DNA of 64,000 nucleotides from Quercus robur (taxonomy: Eukaryota > Streptophyta > Magnoliopsida > Fagales > Fagaceae): positions 25,519,351 to 25,583,350 of the forward strand of contig NC_065544.1 of assembly GCF_932294415.1 (NCBI RefSeq), written 5' to 3'. The notes beneath the pieces are model-generated. The model searched no databases. It saw only the letters and a list, made by a program, of their open reading frames with translations, and was not told the DNA's origin. Of this stretch, positions 55,640 to 64,000 are shown one piece after another (within the stretch, counting starts at the first letter, position 1; the number at the start of each line of letters is the position of its first letter). The position numbers were made by a program, and so were the translations under genes.

Positions 55640-58600
55640 CTCTGCTTTCTTCCCTGATGTTCTGGTTCCTCACTGATTTGGTTTTATGTATAACCCTTAG
55701 AAATCGAGTCTTAGAGACTCGATTTCTGTCTACCCATGTGGAAAACTATGCCATGTTGGAAGAAGTTAGAGCATAGAAATCGAGTGTTTTATGCTCGAGT
55801 TATTGCCCAAAATCGAGTTTAAAAGACTCAAGATGCTATAAAAAAAAATAGTTTTAAAACCTTAACTACTGACTAGATAGTTAGGAAATTAATGGTAGTT
55901 ACCTATTTTTCCCCAAATACAATGCTTATGCTCCCTCCATATTAGGGGTGTCCCTGGATTGATTTGGGTTAGATTTGTGCCTATCTCAGACTCAACTTGA
56001 ACACTTCGGGTGGGGAAGATTGGAACTTGCTACTGACCGTGAAGTGACGCTGGATCAGATGGATTGGGCCTCATTAGGTGGCAGGTGGGTGTTGGTTAGG
56101 GGTGGCAAATGGGTGGGTTGGGTCATAAATGGGTTGGGTCATAGATGGGTTGGGTGTATAATTATCCATTTATCCATTTATGACCCGTTTATATATAAAT
56201 TAATTATCCATTACCAACCCAACCCATTTAATTAGTAACCCACCCATTTAACCCAATATGACTAAAATACCTCTAAAACTACTTGAATACCCTCTTGACC
56301 TCCAAAATACCCATAAATACCAAAAATGATGCAAATACCCCTAATCTTCCAAAATTACCAATATACCATTGGACATCCAAAATTATCCCCAAAATCTCTA
56401 AAATTAGCAAAATACTCATGAAACCTCTAAAATAACCAAAATACCCCTGATATCTCTAAAATCACCAAATATGCTTAAAAACCACTAAAATGACCAAAAT
56501 ACCCCCAAAACTCAAAAAATGACCAAAATACCCCCGAAACCTGAAAATTACCAAAATACCCCCAAAACCTAAAAAATGACCAAAATACCTCCAAAACCTA
56601 AAAATGACCAAAATACCCCCAAACTCAAAAAATGACCAAAATACCCTCAAAACCCAAAAAAATGACGAAAATACCATCAAAACCTAAAAATGACTAAAAT
56701 ACCTCCGAAACCCAAAAAATGACCAAAGTACCCCCAAAACCCAAAAAATGACCAAAATACCCCCAAACCTGAAAATTACCCAAATACCCCTGAAATCCAA
56801 AAAATTACCAAAATACCCCCGAAACCTAAAAATGACCAAAATACTTCCAAAACCCAAAAAATGGCCAAAATACCCCCGTAACCCAAAAAATGACCAAAAT
56901 ACCCCGAAACCTAAAAAATTACCAAAATACCCTCGAAACCCAAAAACTAACCAAAATACCCCAAAACCTAAAAATTACCAAAATACCCTCAAAACCCAAA
57001 AAATTACCAAAATACCCCCAAAACCTAAAAATGACCAAAATACCCCCAAAACCTCAAAAAAATACCAAAATACCCCCGAAACTCAAAAAATACCAAATAT
57101 CCTTGAAACCCAAAAAATGACCGAAATACCCTCTAAACCTAAAAATGACCAAAATACCACCAAAACCTAAAAAATCACCGAAATACCCCAAAACCTAAAA
57201 ATTACCAAAATACTTCTAAACCCTAGAAATTTACCAAAATAACCCTAAAACTAAAAGATGACAGAGATGCCCTTGTAACCTAAAAAATGCTAAAATACCC
57301 TTAGAATCTAAAAGATGATCAAAATAACCCCGAAATCTAAAAAATTACTGAAATTCCCTCGAAACCTATAAAATGAATGAAAGAGTCTTAGAACATTTAA
57401 TTTGTCAAAAATATCCTTGAAACATCCAAAATACCCCGAAACCTCTATTTCGGTAATTTTAGATGTTTCAGGTGTATTTTGGTCATCTTACATGTTTAGG
57501 GGCATTTTGGTCATAATTTGGGTTTTAGGGGTTTTTATCGATAATTTTTTTAGGTTTTGGGGTTATTTTGGTCATTTTTTAGGTTTTTGGGGGTATTTCA
57601 ATCATTTTTTAGGTTTCAGGGTATTTTGGTAATTTTTTTAGGTTTTTGGGGTATTTCAATTATTTTTTAGGTTTTAGAGGTATTTCGGTCATTTTTTAGG
57701 TTTATGGAGTATTTTGGTAATTTTTTAGGTTTAGGGAGTATTTTGGTAATTTTTTAAGTTTTGGGTGTATTTTGGTAATTGTTAGGTTTTGGGGGTATTT
57801 TGGTCATTTTTTTTGGTTTTTGGGGTATTTTGGTCATTGTTTTAGGTTTTGGGGTTATTTTAGTCATTTTTTAGGTCTTGGGGTATTTTAATCATTTTAC
57901 AGGTTTCAGGGGTATTTTTGGTAATTTTAAGGTTTCAAAGGTATTTCGGTCATTTTTAAGATTTAGGAAGCATTTTGGTCATTTTTTGGGTTTTTAGGGT
58001 ATTTTGGTAATTTTTGGGTTTTGGGGATATTTTGGACATTTTAGAGGTTTTTGGGGGGGGGGGGGTATTTTGCTCATTTTAGAGGTTTTGGAGGTATTTT
58101 TCTCATTTTGTGGATTTTGGGGGTATTTTGGTCATTTTATGGGTTTTGAGGGTATTTTGGTCAGTTTTTGGGTTTTGGGGATATTTTGGACATTTGAGAG
58201 GTTTTGGGGGGTATTTTGCTCATTTTAGAGATTTTGGAGGTATTTTGGTCATTTTGTGGGTTTTGGGGATATTTTGGTCATTTTTTGGGTTTTGGGGAAA
58301 TTTTGGTCATTTTTTGGGTTTCGAGGGTATGTTTGTCATTTTTTGGGTTTTGGAGGTATTTTGGTCATTTTTAGGTTTTAGAGGTATTTTAGTCATTTTT
58401 TGGGTTTCAGAGGTATTTTGGTCATTTTTTGGGTTTCAGGGGTATTTTTTGGGTTTTGGAGGTATTTTGGTCATTTTTGGGTTTTGGAGGTATTTTGGTC
58501 ATTTTTAGGTTTCGGGGGTATTTTGGTCATTTTTTGGGTTTTGGTGGTATTTTAGTAATTTTTAGGTTTTAGGGGTATTTTGGTCATTTTTTGGGTTTTG

Positions 58601-61600
58601 AGGTATTTTGGTTATTTTTAGGCTTCGGGGGTATTTTGGTCATTTTTTGGGTTTTGGATGTATTTTGGTCATTTTTAGGTTTCGGGGGTATTTTGGTCAT
58701 TTTTTTGGTTTTGGAGGTATTTTAGTAATTTTTAGGTTTTAGGGGTGTTTTGGTCATTTTTTGGGTTTCAAAGGTATTTTGGTCATTTTATGAATTTTGG
58801 GGGTATTTCGGTAATTTTTAGGTTTCGGGAGGTATTTTGGTCATTTGTTGGGTTTTGGGGGTATTTTGGTCATTTTATTGGTTTTGGGGCTATTTTGGTA
58901 ATTTTTAGATTTTGGGGGGTATTTTGGTCATTTTTTAGGTTTCAGGGGTATTTTGGTCATTTTTTGGATTTTAGGGGTATTTTGGTTATTTTTTGGGTTT
59001 TGGTTATATTTTGGTCATTTTTTAAGTTGCAGGGGTATTTTAGTCATTTTCTAGAAATTTAGATTTTATGTTGTTTATTTAAATTTTAGATGGGTTTAGT
59101 GGGTATAAGTGGGATTATCCATTTAGACCCATCTAATTAAATAACCAAATGGATCTTTACCCATTTAACCCAAATATTCAAATGGGTTGGGTTAAGACTT
59201 ATCCAAATAAAGTGGGTAATGGGTGGGTTCATGGATATGGATAAAAATTGCCACCCCTAGTGTTGGTCAGAGAGCTTGGGTGGGGGGCTGAGATTTTGCC
59301 GGATTTGGCCAAGATCTCCTTATATCAGCGGAGAGAGTAAGCTTAAATTTTACTGGAATGGAGGCAAAATCAATGACATCTAATAGGAATATTAAGGAGG
59401 ACGACAAAGGAACCTTCATACAGATGAGGAAAATGGAGTAAAGAGAGGAGTTTCGGACGAGCCGGGTCTATCAAGTTCGAACTCTCTCACCCGTCACTTG
59501 AACTGACTTCATCGGATCTGCATATTCAAGTACCGCCGCCGACTGCCATGCTCATTGGATAAGTCGGAGTTTGGATCAGTTGAAGGTGGGTCTGTCGAGT
59601 CCAGTCGGTATGTAGACACCCGTATTCCACACTAGGTTAGTGTCCACAACAGACATAGGGAGGCTAGATTCTAAACTAAAAAAGTCTCTGTGAAACCAAT
59701 TATTCCATTTAGTTAAAAGATCAATTACCCTCTTTGGCATCACCTGTTGAATTCCAAACACACAGAAGACAATGGTCCACAATGCATATGCTATGTCGCA
59801 ATGCAGCAATAAAATGATCTCACTACTGCACCTACACATAGACCACCAATCTACTAACATGATTCCTCTCTTCCTGAGAATATTGCATGTCAAAATTGTT
59901 CCCTTGGCTGTCGTCCACACAAAGAATGCAGCCCTATTTGGAACCTTGGCACACCAAATGCTTTTCCAAGGGAAATAAACCTCACTCGAGCCTCACTAGG
60001 CAACATAGAATGAACGAACATCAAAGCTATCATTACCATTCAGCCAACACCTAATTCTTTCAGGGCCCTCTCTCTTGGTGTATTGGAGTGCAGTATATTA
60101 AGAAATGAATCAACTAGCTCCAATTACCAGTCATTAAAATCTCTAATAGGCCTAACATTCCAAGAGCTTGCATTCCCATCATTTTGACATTCCAAGAAAG
60201 AGTTAATTGAGGCATCTTTATTAACTGTAAAGGCATACGGTTCTGGGTACATCTTTAAAGATTGATTCTCATGTCACTCGTCTTGCCATAACCTCACTAG
60301 GTTACCATCCCCTATCCTGAACTGCTCATAGCTTACAAATCTATCCCAATCCACACTAATACTCCTCCATAAGTTACCATGGACTTTTCTTTTCTTTTTT
60401 TCCTTTTATTTTTGTAATACATTTTGTGAATGATTGGAAGAAGTGTCTATGACTCTTTTTATACAAAGCAAGTAAAAATGTGTTGACTAATACTTATGTT
60501 ACTGTAAGTTAGATTTCTACTTGATATGTCTCCACTTTTCACTAAAAATTGGTTTACCTTTGCTGAAACTGGATTTTTAAGTGAATATGTCTGAATAGAT
60601 AATTTATCTACCTTTATGCTGCCCCAATGCATGCAGGAATTGAGCTCTTGACATTTGCAACTAATGACCCTCATTGGTCCAATGGAGAGGAAGCAATCAA
60701 ATCATTGGATGTGAGATACACGAATATGTGGAATGTTATTTTTGAGTGAGTTTTTCTTTTTGGCTTAGTAATTTTGTGTTAATATGTTTTTGTTAGAATT
60801 GTGTGGTTCGATGATTAAATTGACCTTATCCTATTAGCTTAAGCATTTGGGACAATCAGTAATTTGACATAATATCAAAGTAAGAGGTCCTAAGTTCGAT
60901 CCTTGTCTCCTCTACTCTACCTCCCATTTAAATTTTCACATGTTGGGCCCAAACGTGAGGGGGAGTGTTAAAATTGCATGGTTAAATGGTTAAATTTACT
61001 ATATCTCAATAACTTATGCTCTTGGGACAATCGGTAATTTAACAGTTTTCTTTTTGAATAATTGAAATGTTCATGTTTTTTATAAACTAGAACTGTTTCA
61101 TTTCTTTAGTTTGTCCACTGTATAACAGAATAGGTTAGTTATAGATTTTGAAGTTGATTGTTATATGCCATTTGGTATCTTTTCATATCTTTCTTATGAA
61201 GATGAGACTTTGTTTTTCTGGTGAAAAGATGTGGGTTAGCTTCCATGGTTTTTTTTCCCCATGGGCTTTCATTCTGTTCGTACATCCATTTTCAAGCACA
61301 CATTTTTCTGTTCCTCAAAGAACTTCCACTTATCTATTAAAACAGCATTTCTTTAATAATTTTGATTCACATTGTTTAATTATTTGTGTTATTTGCTTGC
61401 AGTACTGATTCAGAAAGTAAAGAACATACTTTCTTGGGGCAGAATAACTTGTTCGTTTCAAAGAATTATCTTTCTCAGTAAGTCAAAGCAAGTCACATAT
61501 GCTTGCACTATCATCTGCCAGTTTAGATGGTTTCTGGTGTTATGTGGTCTTCTACAATCCACTTACTATAATTCCTGAGTTTTATGAGTCAGCCTTCTTT

Positions 61601-64000
61601 CTCATCCTTCTGCTGCTGCTCATAAATCGCTGTAGTCATGTTAGAAGGTCAAAACATTTATAGCTCTCTTGACTAAACAAGAAGTTAATTATCTTTAAAT
61701 TATAATGTCAAATTTTCCTGGATTTATATTGACAAAGGTTGAGTTGTTCAAGTTACTAGTGGACTGTGGTTTTACAGGTTAGATGGTTTATTTCATTACA
61801 TGTGCATATTCTGATTTGAACTTGGTTATTGAAAATATGAGAGGCTTAAAAAAATCAACAGAACATGTGAATTACAGAGTGAGATGTGCAAAAAGTCATA
61901 TTGAATATCAGTAATGACTCAGAAATCTAGATCTACTGCAATAATATTGTAGCAGCAGTACAATAGTAAAAGTACAAAAACTGGAGCACTACCCACAAGT
62001 GAACAAATATTATCCCAGCCAATTTTTTTGACCTTTCCCTGCCTTAATTATTATTATTATGATATATTTGGTTCTTCTATCACTCTGGAAAAATGGGAAA
62101 TTATTCATTGATTAGGTGCATGATTTAACAAGTACACACACATGCTGATATATGGACATTCAGTGCTATGCAAACACTGATTCCAAATGCGAATTAAGTC
62201 TCTTGTTGTATATGTAATTAATTTTAATCACCTGTACATATGATGCTTTTTGGATGAAAGTTCATTCATGCTCCTCTCGCTCCTCCGCCCCCCCACAACC
62301 CCCCCTTTGATAACTGAAACTTCGTTCATGCTCATAAACTTGTTGATCATGATTATACGTTCAATCTCAGCCTTCTTTTTTCCCCTCTTTTTCTATGCTC
62401 TGATTTAATTTTATAAATTTCAGTTTTGATGAGCCCTTCAAAGATGTTTTCTATCCAGAAGGGGATCCTGATGCTGTTTGTATCAGTAAGAGAGACATTG
62501 AGCTTCTCCAGCCAGAGAGGTTCATTAATGATACTATCATTGACTTTTATATTAAGTAAGTGAAAATGTTCCAAGGGTTTCGCTATAGTGAATGTGTCTG
62601 AATCACTATAGTTTTGTTTCACGAGGCCATGTTTTATTTATTTGTTTATTTATTTATTTTATTGGCCTTGATCAAATCTTATATGCTATTTAAATTTATG
62701 AGAAGTGGTTTGTGCATACGCATTCATGTGCAAGATCTCTACATAAACAAGAACAACAATCAAGCCATAGTCCCAAAACTTTGGGGTTGGCTATGGATCC
62801 TCAACAAACTAATCAAAGTTGGATTCATGCATTCCGCTATTCTGTCCTAGCCAAAGTCATATTCTCTGTCTCTTACTTGACACTCCTTTTTTACTACTTC
62901 TATTAAGGTTATTTTAGGTCTCCGTCTACCTTTTTTTTTTTTTTTTTTTTTTTTTTTTGTTTTTTTGTTCCCTTGACTTGAATCATTTCAAGCACTTCAC
63001 CCTCATCTTTTCGTCAATTATGCCCACCCCTATTTTAAAGCTAATTTCCTCATTTCAGATCCTATCTTTCTTTGTACTTTAGCCTATCCATCTTAGCATT
63101 CTCATTTTATGAACATGCTTTTTAATCACCCAACAGTCGGTACAATATAGCATAGCTTTAAAAGATATTTCTTATCTATTTTTTGTTTGGGTTTTAAATA
63201 GTAATATTTATTTGCAATATTTTTGTCTCTTTAATGCTGCTTATACAGTATAACTTATGATGAAGTTTTCATCTTGGAGCTGCAATTTAGGGTTACTTGT
63301 CAAGAAGTTGTAGCATTTTCAATTAAAATACTATGTAGGCACCTAGGAGTCTGATTAGGACTATCAACGGAGAGCATGACAATGAAATATTTAAAAGATA
63401 TGGGAGCAAATGTAGGGGTCCTTGCTTAGCATTTGAAGCTGCAGTGTAATTGCTATGAATCTAAGCAATTGCAAATATTTAACAGTGGTGGGCCTTTGAC
63501 ACCAGTTGATATTAGTATGCGAAACCTCCCCTGCTTTTGATTTAACCATCCCAATCTCTTTCACATCTCTTGTCCTTCACCGATGTCAGAATTTAAGGCA
63601 TTTGAAAACAATTCAGGACAAGGAAAGGTGAATGCTTCTTAATTACAAAGGCAAAATTAAAGTTACCAAATAAGGTTTTCTTTTTTGTTTCATGATGAAT
63701 CTAAGCAAAAGCAATCACAAATTATGAACTCTGCTGATTTATGTATTGTCCTCTTTTGGAAGATTTTTCTTTGCACACCTCTATGATGACCTTAGGCTTT
63801 TGTCACCATTATATTTAGCCACCCCTACTGAAAATTTTAAGCATTTCAATCTCTTATAATAATGCTGATTGATGTTCTATATAATAGCCCCTTAGTTCGT
63901 ATGAATTATTTTGATTAATAAAAATGACAGAAAGCTAAATGCATGAGTGGTAAGATTTAGTTAAAGCAGTGTGCCTTGGGCTTAAGAAATGATTTTTGAA
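41146..64000 (+). CDS. ULP2: ULP2-like SUMO protease gene, 3' part beyond window
   Basis: ULP2/SPF-type cysteine proteases remove SUMO from nuclear proteins. Exons placed: 41146-41291 (MSRSSSGKRFDVFKFAEEDE), 42649-42714, 42821-42886, 42974-43177, 43393-43552, 44910-45106 (FLIYGDIYCTKCRLTFSNSS), 45174-45249, 60637-60745 (NDPHWSNGEEAIKSLDVRYT), 61403-61477 and 62424-62555 (FYPEGDPDAVCISKRDIELL, INDTIIDFYIK), which opens the catalytic domain. The catalytic His/Asp/Cys exons lie past 64000. From 44910 on, exon phases agree. Two problems lie in the 5' half: TAG at 41305-41307 (codon 54) unless exon 1 ends earlier at AA|GTACAC, which gives the wrong phase; and a one-base shift near 43039 between KTLRKK and LDIDASDTDHQ. 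So the gene may be damaged, or an exon was missed. Intron 45250-60636 is stuffed with transposons. Confidence 0.8.
41614..41779 (-). mobile_element. LINE 3' tail fragment, minus orientation
   Basis: T8 followed by GATAAGTAACGTAAGAAATTTTATTAG and words shared with 7183 and 46245 (GTACAC.GGAAGTGTACTATA, ATTACAATGATCAATAAG, TCAAGGAGG). It is the reverse complement of a LINE 3' UTR, in the first intron of the ULP2-like gene. No target duplication seen. Confidence 0.7.
41780..42068. mobile_element. 289-bp fold-back MITE
   Basis: Left end CTAAAGTAAACTATTGGCCC and the reverse complement of the right end, CTAAAGCACACTTTTGCCCC, are inverted repeats that extend most of the way to the centre (TTTTCAT.TTGGTCCTTTACATTT on one side, its complement on the other). 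No ORF and no clear target duplication. Located in intron 1 of the ULP2-like gene, directly abutting a LINE tail. Confidence 0.75.
42600..42943 (+). repeat. 172-bp tandem duplication including a 66-bp exon
   Basis: Exons 42649-42714 and 42821-42886 are both 66 bp with the same splice phase and encode near-identical 22-residue segments (AQDTKTPSKEINNASIDIDA and SRDTKTPLKEIRNAPIDIDA). Flanking intron words (TTTGTCTAATT, TTTCCTATACTTC) are duplicated at the same 172-bp offset. The start of the next exon (ETKSPQKEF, 42974) looks like a more diverged third copy. Confidence 0.85.
43553..44909 (+). other. Intron of ULP2-like gene with homopolymers
   Basis: Holds a C7-G23 run at 43699-43728 and a T26 run at 43807-43832, likely length-unstable. 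An open stretch at 44545-44695 on the plus strand (LEGLKKAIDLAREEYFFNRL) has protein-like composition but no recognised family and no clear splice sites; it could be an unrecognised exon or a relic. Confidence 0.4.
45455..45730 (-). mobile_element. LINE ORF2 C-terminal tail, minus orientation
   Basis: Reverse-strand frame VPLCLIWILWQEWNRRTFEH...FDWSRAWGLTNNDSITMF is the C-terminus typical of plant L1 ORF2. The T-run TTTTTTTT at 45463-45470 is the complement of its tail. 5'-truncated copy in the large ULP2 intron. Confidence 0.75.
45731..46227 (+). other. ULP2 intron sequence, nothing recognised
   Basis: AT-rich sequence with no ORF of interest. It includes two near copies of GTTGTGGATTTAGG/ATTGTGGATTTATG with TTTCTTTA-TCGGGTTGT around 46019-46105. 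Confidence 0.4.
46499..48455. mobile_element. Solo LTR (1947 bp) inserted in LINE
   Basis: The LTR is 46504-48450, beginning TGTTGAGGGCC and ending GGCCCCTACA (terminal inversion TGT..GGGGCC). A 5-bp target duplication with one change, CCCTT/CCCTC, flanks it (46499-46503, 48451-48455). The interrupted LINE codons (MWCIWR / RNARCFE) confirm both edges. The U3-like part has repeated GGGCCGAGGAAGCCCA motifs (46888-46945). A TATA box, TATAAAAGG at 47709, places transcription on the plus strand. No internal region or partner LTR remains, so internal recombination removed them. Length and GGCCCA-rich U3 suggest a Gypsy-type element, tentatively. A 241-codon minus-strand ORF inside (47097-47822) has no domain. 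Confidence 0.85.
47709..47717 (+). promoter_or_regulatory. TATA box of the solo LTR
   Basis: TATAAAAGG followed by a ~50-bp spacer and purine-rich leader is the best core-promoter match in the LTR. It could still initiate sense transcription within the ULP2-like intron. Confidence 0.5.
48686..49039 (+). other. ULP2 intron sequence, possible retroelement remnant
   Basis: Contains GTTGGCTTTGATACCATTT (48779), which resembles the reverse complement of the tRNA-Met primer-binding motif found next to LTRs, so a decayed LTR element end is possible. Nothing else recognised. Confidence 0.3.
49040..49920 (-). mobile_element. LINE reverse transcriptase fragment, heavily decayed
   Basis: Reverse-strand words in shifting frames follow RT order: LDLEIAYDYVN, FSILVNGSLMDFLIVP, FVDDLSSSNC-like (active-site FADD region changed) and LPTIYLGFP. 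These are the plant L1 RT motifs with many stops and shifts. No ends were located. Confidence 0.6.
49921..50202 (+). other. ULP2 intron sequence before MULE
   Basis: No feature recognised; AT-rich. It ends at the MULE target duplication. Confidence 0.4.
51799..51839. repeat. (GA)n microsatellite
   Basis: About 20 uninterrupted GA dinucleotides inside the 4.83-kb MULE. Confidence 0.9.
53920..54180. repeat. AT-rich tandem repeat block
   Basis: Variants of ATTTAATTATATAGTTGTATAAATATAAATAT recur at least three times (for example near 53968, 54066 and 54125), together with TATATAAATATA stretches. No coding. It sits near the right end of the 4.83-kb MULE. Confidence 0.7.
55083..55922. mobile_element. 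822-bp fold-back MULE with 9-bp TSD
   Basis: The element is 55092-55913, flanked by the perfect 9-bp duplication CAAATACAA (55083-55091, 55914-55922). The two arms are inverse copies almost to the centre: GGGAAAAATAGGTAACTA, then TATAGCATCTCGAGTCTTTT, the CTCGAG-type palindromes, CCAAGTCAGTGAGGAACCAG and AACATCAGGGAAGAAAGCAG. Arms end in matching A57 (55460-55516) and T30 (55610-55639) runs. The core between them (55517-55609) is itself inverted around CCCAGGCGCCGCTCTGCCTGGG and contains GGGTCGCGCGACCC. The left arm has an extra 41-bp tandem repeat. It would transcribe into a long hairpin. No coding capacity. Confidence 0.92.
55923..56088 (+). other. Short ULP2 intron spacer between transposons
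   Basis: About 165 bp of non-repetitive sequence separates the fold-back MULE from the hAT-type element. No ORF assigned. Confidence 0.4.
56089..59267. mobile_element. 3.16-kb hAT-type element filled with minisatellite
   Basis: The element is 56097-59259 with perfect 8-bp duplication GTGTTGGT (56089-56096, 59260-59267). The 12-bp TIRs TAGGGGTGGCAA are perfect. An 8-bp TSD with this TIR is typical of hAT elements. Subterminal DNA on both sides is rich in GGGTTGGGT/CCATTTA motifs. The interior is non-coding and consists almost wholly of a ~30-bp minisatellite in two opposite orientations. No transposase, so it needed one in trans. Confidence 0.9.
56250..59055. repeat. Head-to-head ~30-bp minisatellite
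   Basis: From about 56250 to 57440 the unit reads TGACCAAAATACCCCCAAAA followed by ~10 bp (CCTAAAAA). From about 57460 to 59055 it reads the reverse complement, GGGGGTATTTTGGTCATTTT followed by TTGGGTTT. Roughly 40 units in the left arm and 50 in the right, estimated from length. The turn-over point is about 57440-57465. Long ORFs in either strand here simply translate the repeat (GGILVIF-type periodic peptides). Confidence 0.9.
59268..59639 (+). other. ULP2 intron sequence
   Basis: No feature recognised between the hAT-type element and the LINE fragment. Confidence 0.4.
59640..60400 (-). mobile_element. LINE ORF2 zf-RVT fragment, minus orientation
   Basis: Reverse-strand translation gives LINE C-terminal words in several frames: PYAFTVNKDAS, IRCWLNGNDSFDVRSFY, FPWKSIWCAKVPNRAAFFVW, TTAKGTILTCNILRKRGI, then CRCSSEIILLLHCDIAYALW. 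The zinc-binding cysteines are partly kept. Broken by shifts; no tail or target duplication seen. Confidence 0.7.
60786..61049. mobile_element. 254-bp miniature LTR retroelement (TRIM/SMART)
   Basis: The element is 60791-61044 with perfect 5-bp duplication GTTTT (60786-60790, 61045-61049). Two 79-bp LTRs (60791-60869, 60966-61044) begin TGTTA and end AACA and share TTGGGACAATC-GTAATTT. LTR1 is followed at once by TAATATCAAAG, like the tRNA-Met primer-binding site, and LTR2 is preceded by the purine tract GTGAGGGGGAG. The internal region is only 96 bp, so it was mobilised in trans. It lies in the ULP2-like intron between exons 60637-60745 and 61403-61477. Confidence 0.88.
61478..62423 (+). other. 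Intron of ULP2-like gene
   Basis: GTAAGT donor at 61478 and TTTCAG acceptor at 62423. No embedded element recognised; a C-rich run lies at 62286-62305. Confidence 0.55.
62556..64000 (+). other. Intron of ULP2-like gene running out of window
   Basis: Starts with GTAAGTG after the exon encoding DFYIK. The next conserved exon of the protease domain was not found before 64000, so this intron exceeds 1.4 kb. It contains an RTE-like fragment (62715-63170) and a T-run at 62932-62958. Confidence 0.55.
62715..63170 (-). mobile_element. RTE-type LINE 3' fragment (tentative)
   Basis: AACAACAATCAAGCCATAGT followed by CCCAAAACTTTGGGGTTGGC and TATGGATCC is a dispersed plant repeat that I associate with RTE-clade LINE 3' ends in reverse orientation. 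Downstream text (CAAGCACTTCACCCTCATCTT, TTAGCATTCTCATTTT, ATAGCATAGC) fits the same family. A 27-T run interrupts it. No target duplication checked. Confidence 0.5.

Noticed and set aside
55347..55776. Lysine- or phenylalanine-rich ORFs (up to 134 codons)
   Set aside because: They read through the A57/T30 runs of the fold-back element; no biological protein expected.
56250..57440. Regular ~30-bp repeats resembling a CRISPR array
   Set aside because: No distinct spacers, eukaryotic context, degenerate units and a head-to-head mirror half; it is a minisatellite.
56462..58508. Long ORFs with GYFGHFLGFGGILVIF or NTPKPKNDQNTPK-like periodic peptides
   Set aside because: They are translations of the ~30-bp minisatellite in a hAT-type element; periodicity follows the DNA repeat, with no start context or family match.
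1..64000. tRNA, rRNA or known small RNA genes
   Set aside because: None was recognised by eye on either strand; a covariance-model scan would be needed to exclude small ncRNAs.

Overview
The window is nuclear DNA of a woody eudicot. Genes have plant-type introns, and a TIR-NB-LRR resistance gene, a PPR gene, a plant mobile domain gene and a ULP2-type SUMO protease are present. The LRR and C-terminal parts of the resistance gene read like members I associate with oak/chestnut relatives (Fagaceae); that assignment is inference. No bacterial, organellar or CRISPR feature was seen.

Layout. 0.6-2.1 kb: broken, 5'-truncated PPR gene (minus). 2-13 kb: mostly non-coding, holding a 1.4-kb TRIM retroelement (6957-8386, TSD AATCT) with a Harbinger-like element nested in it and a LINE tail nested in that, a LINE fragment, a 1.64-kb Mutator-type element (9426-11068, TSD TTTAATTTA) and a GC-rich element (11524-12402). 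13.5-18.6 kb: TNL cluster on the minus strand. It has one four-exon TNL with an open frame but an internal deletion of the ARC2/winged-helix/MHD region, and a tandem-duplicated copy reduced to a TIR-only gene. 19.27-31.4 kb: a ~12.1-kb Mutator-like element (MULE) carrying a decayed MuDR transposase gene (minus), a decayed plant mobile domain gene (plus) and, antisense between the leader and body of the latter, an eight-exon intron-retaining fragment of the splicing-factor gene SART1/DOT2. 31.4-35.4 kb: more MULE ends, a MITE and tandem duplications. 35.4-41.08 kb: near full-length, decayed L1-type LINE ending about 60 bp upstream of the next start codon.

41.15 kb to the end: a ULP2-like SUMO protease gene (plus) that runs off the window. 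Twelve exons can be placed; its 15.4-kb intron (45250-60636) is packed with transposons: LINE pieces, a 1.95-kb solo LTR inside one LINE, a 4.83-kb MULE (TSD GAAATATGA), an 822-bp near-perfect fold-back MULE (TSD CAAATACAA) and a 3.16-kb hAT-type element (TSD GTGTTGGT) filled with a head-to-head ~30-bp minisatellite. A 254-bp miniature LTR element (TSD GTTTT) lies in the next intron.

The most unusual theme is the terminal architecture of this MULE group. Each end is built from serial 20-26-bp near-palindromes bearing CTCGAG or variants, interleaved with CCACGTGG-type motifs, followed by a CT-rich leader and a splice donor, so each end looks like an inward-facing promoter. All coordinates come from reading the sequence by eye; family assignments rest on recognisable motifs and no database search was run.
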